NCBI RefSeq assembly: GCF_040822065.1
Contig: NZ_CP162005.1
Coordinates: 3,224,001 to 3,288,000 of the forward strand
Length of the DNA: 64,000 nucleotides
Source: Pedobacter sp. WC2423
GTDB lineage: Bacteria > Bacteroidota > Bacteroidia > Sphingobacteriales > Sphingobacteriaceae
Direction of reading: 5' to 3'
Shown: one piece after another, positions 60,164 through 64,000 of the stretch
How positions within the stretch are numbered: position 1 is the first letter of the stretch
How the letters are laid out: the number at the start of each line of letters is the position of its first letter
Notes under the pieces: generated by a model
What the model was told of the DNA's origin: nothing
What the model saw: only the letters and a program-made list of their open reading frames with translations
Database searches by the model: none
Program-made: the position numbers and the translations under genes

Positions 60164-60174
60164 TACTAAATATT

Positions 60175-61110
60175 TTGAAAATATATAACCACCTTTCCGA
60201 ATTTAAAAGGTTGAACAATGCGGTTGCAACCATAGGCACTTTTGACGGCGTTCACTTCGGGCACCAGAAAATCATTAACAGGCTTTGCGAACTTGCGAAA
60301 AATACTGGTGGCGAAAGTGTAATTCTAACCTTTTTCCCACATCCCCGGTTGATTATTGATCCTGAAAATCAGGACCTGAAGATGATCAATACCATTGAAG
60401 AAAAAGCAGAGATATTAGCGGCGCTGGGAGTTGATCACCTGATCATTACTCCATTTACCCGTGATTTCTCCAACCTCAACCCTGCTGAGTATATTAAAAA
60501 TATCCTGGTAGATACCATTGGCATTAAACAGCTGATTGTTGGTTACGACCACCGTTTCGGAAAAGACCGTTCAGGAGGTATGCTGGACTTAGTTGCTTTT
60601 TCAAAACCTTATGGTTATGAGATTGAAGAAATTAAAGAGCAGGACGTCAATGATGTTGCTGTGAGCTCAACGAAAATCAGGAAATCACTGCTTGAAGGAC
60701 ATGTTGGTTTAGCCGCAGAATACCTGGGTTATAATTTCTCTTTATACGGCCCGGTAATTAAAGGAGATAAAATAGGCCGTACTATTGGCTTCCCGACAGC
60801 AAACATATTTATTGAACAGCCTTATAAACTCATCCCATCCGACGGAATATATGCCGTGACCGTTGAAATGGAAAATGAGACTTATAAAGGGATGGCTTAC
60901 ATAGGTCAGCGTCCTACTATTAATGGAATGACCAGGAATATAGAAGTCAATATCTTTGATTTTGACAAAGAGATCTATGGCCAGTATATCAGAATGAACT
61001 TCATGGAATTCCTCAGACACGATGTAAAATTCACCGGACTGGAAGCGCTTAAAATACAACTTCAGCAAGATAAAGAAGATACACTAGCTTATTTTGCACA
61101 GCAGGGCTAA
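60175..61110 (+). CDS. ribF: bifunctional riboflavin kinase/FAD synthetase
   Basis: Makes FMN and FAD from riboflavin. 311 residues. N-terminal FAD-synthetase domain with VATIGTFDGVHFGHQKIINR and LIVGYDHRFGKDRSGGM. C-terminal riboflavin-kinase domain with GDKIGRTIGFPTANIFIEQP and MAYIGQRPTINGMTRNIEV. The start codon is TTG at 60175 (reads MKIYNHLSEF); no better ATG is present. Last gene of the ftsX run. Confidence 0.96.
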   Translation: MKIYNHLSEFKRLNNAVATIGTFDGVHFGHQKIINRLCELAKNTGGESVILTFFPHPRLIIDPENQDLKMINTIEEKAEILAALGVDHLIITPFTRDFSNLNPAEYIKNILVDTIGIKQLIVGYDHRFGKDRSGGMLDLVAFSKPYGYEIEEIKEQDVNDVAVSSTKIRKSLLEGHVGLAAEYLGYNFSLYGPVIKGDKIGRTIGFPTANIFIEQPYKLIPSDGIYAVTVEMENETYKGMAYIGQRPTINGMTRNIEVNIFDFDKEIYGQYIRMNFMEFLRHDVKFTGLEALKIQLQQDKEDTLAYFAQQG

Positions 61111-61189
61111 TTCAAATATGTGTCATCTTTACTCAAAATAAACGTCAATTCATTAAAGAAAACGCCTCTTTTTTTGTATATTTACAATA

Positions 61190-61549
61190 ATGAGGCATTT
61201 TTTAATGATGATCACAATCTTTTTCATTACAAATTCATGCTTTGCCTTAAAGCCTGATCGTATTCAGGCTGCCTGCAGACCAGCTTTAGAAATTAAGGCG
61301 ATTTCACTTCACCATCAGTTCAATAAAACGCAGCACGAAGACGTATCGAGCTTAAATGCAGATGATTCAGAACATCCTACCCTAATCCGGCAAAGCTTAA
61401 ATAAACAATCCATAGCCAGCTTACAATTGTTTCGTCTGCCCGAAAGCAAAACGGTCAGAAATACGCCTTTCCGGGCTTATAACCGAAAAACCTGCTTCCA
61501 TTATAATTTCATATACGATTTCTTGTATCCTAACCATGTTTTCTGGTAA
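61190..61549 (+). CDS. small secreted protein of unknown function
   Basis: 119 residues. Signal peptide MRHFLMMITIFFITNSCFAL, then a polar region with several basic patches and a C-terminus rich in aromatic residues (CFHYNFIYDFLYPNHVFW). No family recognised. It sits in the gap between ribF and the antiporter gene, on the same strand, 79 and 50 bases away. Confidence 0.55.
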   Translation: MRHFLMMITIFFITNSCFALKPDRIQAACRPALEIKAISLHHQFNKTQHEDVSSLNADDSEHPTLIRQSLNKQSIASLQLFRLPESKTVRNTPFRAYNRKTCFHYNFIYDFLYPNHVFW

Positions 61550-61599
61550 CGTCTTTATCACCATACCAAAACCTGTTTTTTTACAATTAAATATCATGT

Positions 61600-63828
61600 A
61601 TGCTACACTTACCCGTATTAATAACTGATTTAGGCTTAATACTCGCAGCGGCTGGAATTACAACCCTGCTTTTCAAAAAAATCAAACAACCACTCGTACT
61701 CGGCTATATTCTTGCCGGCTTATTAGTTGGCCCTCATATTAATTTTATCCCTACCGTTACCGACAATGAAAGTATCCATATCTGGGCAGAAATCGGTGTT
61801 ATCTTTTTACTGTTTAGTCTCGGGCTGGAGTTCAGTTTCAAGAAGCTCGTTAAAGTAGGCGGATCAGCTTCTATCACAGCTATTGTCGAAGTCGTTTGTA
61901 TGCTGCTCATCGGGTTTGTTGCGGGGAAAGCGATGGGCTGGAAAACGATGGATAGTATTTTCCTCGGCGGGATTCTATCCGTTTCCTCGACAACGATCAT
62001 CATCCGTGCCTTTGAAGAGCTCGGTGTTAAACATAAAAAATTCGCAGGCCTGGTTTTCGGTGTCCTGATTGTAGAAGACCTGGTTGCCATCCTTTTACTT
62101 GTCCTGCTCTCTACGCTTGCCGTGAGTCAGCAATTTGCCGGAGCAGAGATGTTTTTCTCTATCCTGAAGCTATTATTCTTCCTGATCCTGTGGTTTATCG
62201 GTGGTATCTTCCTGGTTCCTACTTTCCTGAAGGCCACAAAAAAGCTCATGAATGATGAGACTATGCTGATTGTTTCCATCGCTTTATGTCTGCTGATGGT
62301 TTTACTTGCCGTTAAAGTCGGGTTTTCCCCTGCTCTTGGTGCATTTATCATGGGCTCTATTCTTGCCGAAACCACGCAAGCAGAGAAAATTGAGCACCTG
62401 ACTAAATCTGTAAAAGATCTTTTTGCCGCTATATTCTTTGTCTCTGTAGGGATGCTGATTGATCCGCGGATACTGATTGACTATGCGGTTCCTATCCTGA
62501 TCATTACTATCGCTACCGTTCTGGGAAAATTCCTGAGTTCAGGCTTAGGCGCATTACTATCAGGCCAGCCCTTAAAAACCTCCGTACAAACCGGGATGAG
62601 CTTAGCTCAGATCGGTGAATTCTCCTTTATTATAGCGACACTCGGGCTCACGCTGAAAGTAACCAGTGATTTCCTATACCCAATTGCAGTAGCTGTTTCT
62701 GCAATTACGACCTTTACCACCCCCTACCTGATCAAGGCATCGGAGCCCTTTTACCTGTTCCTGGAGCGTACCCTTCCAAAAAGCTGGGTGGCTGCCATCA
62801 ACAGATACAGTTCCAGTACTGCAGGAATCACGACGATGAGCGACTGGAAAACATTATTAAAGTCATATACCTTCAATACGATTATTCACTCTGTAATTCT
62901 CATTGCCATTATCTTTTTAGGTTCCCGGTATCTGCACCCATTTATCACCAAAAACCTGATTAATGGCAATAAAGGCATCATTATCAGCCTGATTATTTCC
63001 CTGATCATTATGGCCCCTTTTTTATGGGCGCTGGCCATCCGGAGAATCGAACGGAAAGCACACTCCCACTTATGGCTGAATAAAAAATACACCCGCGGGC
63101 CACTCATCGCACTGGAAGTACTAAGGGTTGCCCTGGCTATATTTGCCGTATGTTTCCTGATTTTCCAATTCTATAATACCTGGGTTGCGATGGTTATTGC
63201 TCTCATCCTGATTGTTAGCGGAATGATTATTTTCAGCAGGAAACTACAGGCCTTTTATGACCGTTTAGAACACCGCTTCCTCTACAACCTGAACGCAAGA
63301 GAAGAGCAGAATAAACAACCAGAAATATTACCCTGGGATACCCACTTAACAGAATTGACCATCGCTCCGGAATCAGCCCTTGTTGGAAAATCACTGATTG
63401 AATTGGCTGTAAGAGAAAAATACGGTGTAAACATTGCACTGATTGAAAGAGGTAATATGATGATCCCTACCCCCGGACGTGATGAGCGGCTGTATCCAAA
63501 CGACAAAGTGATGCTGATCGGTACAGATGATCAGCTGGCAGCAGTAGGAGAACTTTTCAAAGGCACTAACAATGATAACCAGGAAAGTGCTTTCCCTAAA
63601 AAGGATATGACTCTTCAAAAAATAGTCATCAATGCCTCTTCCCCGGTATTTGCTCAAACCATCCGCGAATCCGGTATCCGGGAAAAAACGCAGGGCCTGG
63701 TCGTTGGCATCGAGAGAAATGGCATCCGTATCCTCAATCCCGATTCAGATCTCGTGTTTGAGAATGAGGATATCGTATGGATTGTAGGGAACAATAAAAA
63801 GATCCCCGACCTGCTCAGGAAAGTTTAA
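61600..63828 (+). CDS. CPA2-family monovalent cation/proton antiporter
   Basis: 742 residues. N-terminal Na+/H+ exchanger domain of 12-13 helices (about 1-390; KQPLVLGYILAGLLVGPHIN, SLGLEFSFKKLVKVGG, GILSVSSTTIIIRAFEELGV, FGVLIVEDLVAILLLVLL), a second membrane region (about 420-550), then two RCK-C/TrkA-C domains (LTIAPESALVGKSLIELAVR and AQTIRESGIREKTQGLVVGI). KefB/YbaL-like overall, but without a Rossmann RCK-N domain. K+ or Na+ specificity cannot be read. Confidence 0.92.
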   Translation: MLHLPVLITDLGLILAAAGITTLLFKKIKQPLVLGYILAGLLVGPHINFIPTVTDNESIHIWAEIGVIFLLFSLGLEFSFKKLVKVGGSASITAIVEVVCMLLIGFVAGKAMGWKTMDSIFLGGILSVSSTTIIIRAFEELGVKHKKFAGLVFGVLIVEDLVAILLLVLLSTLAVSQQFAGAEMFFSILKLLFFLILWFIGGIFLVPTFLKATKKLMNDETMLIVSIALCLLMVLLAVKVGFSPALGAFIMGSILAETTQAEKIEHLTKSVKDLFAAIFFVSVGMLIDPRILIDYAVPILIITIATVLGKFLSSGLGALLSGQPLKTSVQTGMSLAQIGEFSFIIATLGLTLKVTSDFLYPIAVAVSAITTFTTPYLIKASEPFYLFLERTLPKSWVAAINRYSSSTAGITTMSDWKTLLKSYTFNTIIHSVILIAIIFLGSRYLHPFITKNLINGNKGIIISLIISLIIMAPFLWALAIRRIERKAHSHLWLNKKYTRGPLIALEVLRVALAIFAVCFLIFQFYNTWVAMVIALILIVSGMIIFSRKLQAFYDRLEHRFLYNLNAREEQNKQPEILPWDTHLTELTIAPESALVGKSLIELAVREKYGVNIALIERGNMMIPTPGRDERLYPNDKVMLIGTDDQLAAVGELFKGTNNDNQESAFPKKDMTLQKIVINASSPVFAQTIRESGIREKTQGLVVGIERNGIRILNPDSDLVFENEDIVWIVGNNKKIPDLLRKV

Positions 63829-63871
63829 ACTAATTAATTTTCTGTTTGTTCAATTAAACAACTAGATTCGT

Positions 63872-63909
63872 TAAGCCTGATTCTTGCCTGAAAACAGGAT
63901 TCAGGCTCA
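63872..63909. terminator. hairpin after the antiporter gene
   Basis: AGCCTGA and TCAGGCT form the outer stem, and CCTG/CAGG around AAAA the inner one. It separates the antiporter gene from the gene starting at 63921, only 12 bases away, so it may also fold in that gene's leader. A T-run is lacking. Confidence 0.45.
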
Positions 63910-63920
63910 ACTGCTAACCA

Positions 63921-64000
63921 ATGAAGATAGACCAGGAAAAGAGTGACTTTTTAGATGAAATGCTTGACCACTGGCAGGAAGAGAACCTGCTCACCCCTGC
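63921..64000 (+). CDS. start of a gene cut by the window edge
   Basis: ATG at 63921, frame open to the window edge: KIDQEKSDFLDEMLDHWQEE and NLLTP. It resembles the beginning of a DUF2157-type membrane protein, in which a helical cytosolic start precedes many membrane helices, but 26 codons are too few to be sure. Confidence 0.45.
   Translation, partial: MKIDQEKSDFLDEMLDHWQEENLLTP

Noticed and set aside
1..64000. CRISPR arrays, rRNA genes, prophage structural genes
   Set aside because: No regularly spaced repeats of 24-40 bases, no rRNA sequence, and no capsid, tail or terminase genes were seen in the window.

Overview
The window looks like the chromosome of a Bacteroidota bacterium of the Sphingobacteriaceae, most likely Pedobacter or a close relative. 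The reasons are a SusC/SusD pair, several TonB-dependent receptors, AT-rich DNA, Bacteroidota-type promoters (TTTG about 19 bp upstream of TAnnTTTG), almost no Shine-Dalgarno sites, and typical Bacteroidota families (DUF5117-type metalloprotease, DUF4295, DUF3098, DUF5683, bacillithiol synthesis, LytS-type histidine kinase). The genus is an inference.

Layout. 1-9.5 kb: SusD (cut by the window edge), SusC, a periplasmic zinc metalloprotease, a sensor histidine kinase and a small GIY-YIG-like protein, all on the minus strand. 9.6-12.6 kb: a secreted small protein, an alpha/beta hydrolase and a DUF4105 membrane protein. 12.8-21.6 kb: an 8.7-kb accessory island bounded by 93-bp direct repeats. 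The right repeat is part of an intact tRNA-Ala(GGC). The left repeat holds only the promoter and 5' half of the same tRNA. Every convincing island gene is on the minus strand. They include a JAB-only RadC, a TIR-like (PF10137-type) effector with a helical partner, a three-gene set around a SLATT-like 'mobilome CxxCx(11)CxxC' membrane protein, an Abi-alpha (DUF4393) protein, a HEPN-like protein with an Rx4H motif, and a membrane/soluble pair of unknown function. A ~55-bp repeat recurs three times between these gene groups. No recombinase gene was found. This reads as a compact defence or conflict island.

21.6-33 kb: tRNA-Tyr, a repeat-rich spacer, two similar orphan receiver proteins, a DUF885 peptidase-like lipoprotein, an AraC regulator divergent from the two ribulose-monophosphate enzymes (hxlB-hxlA), an lpxB - small membrane protein - surE group, and an M16 peptidase. 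33.2-35.7 kb: a small accessory locus with a four-cysteine secreted peptide, a propeller-like protein and a MauE-type membrane protein, followed by a SymE-like toxin and a CsbD stress protein.

35.7-64 kb is core genome: acs; rpmB-rpmG-DUF4295-ftsY-rimO-bshC and an Ldh2-type dehydrogenase; lepB-dapB-DUF5683-parB-parA; an FMN reductase; a truncated BtuF-like protein; a peptide-type solute-binding lipoprotein; a TonB-dependent receptor; leuS; ftsX-DUF3098-uppP-truB-yitT-ribF; and a CPA2 cation/proton antiporter. The strongest candidates for undescribed biology are the tRNA-Ala island (its unusual 5'-half duplication, internal repeats and unannotated operons) and the cysteine-peptide/propeller/MauE locus.
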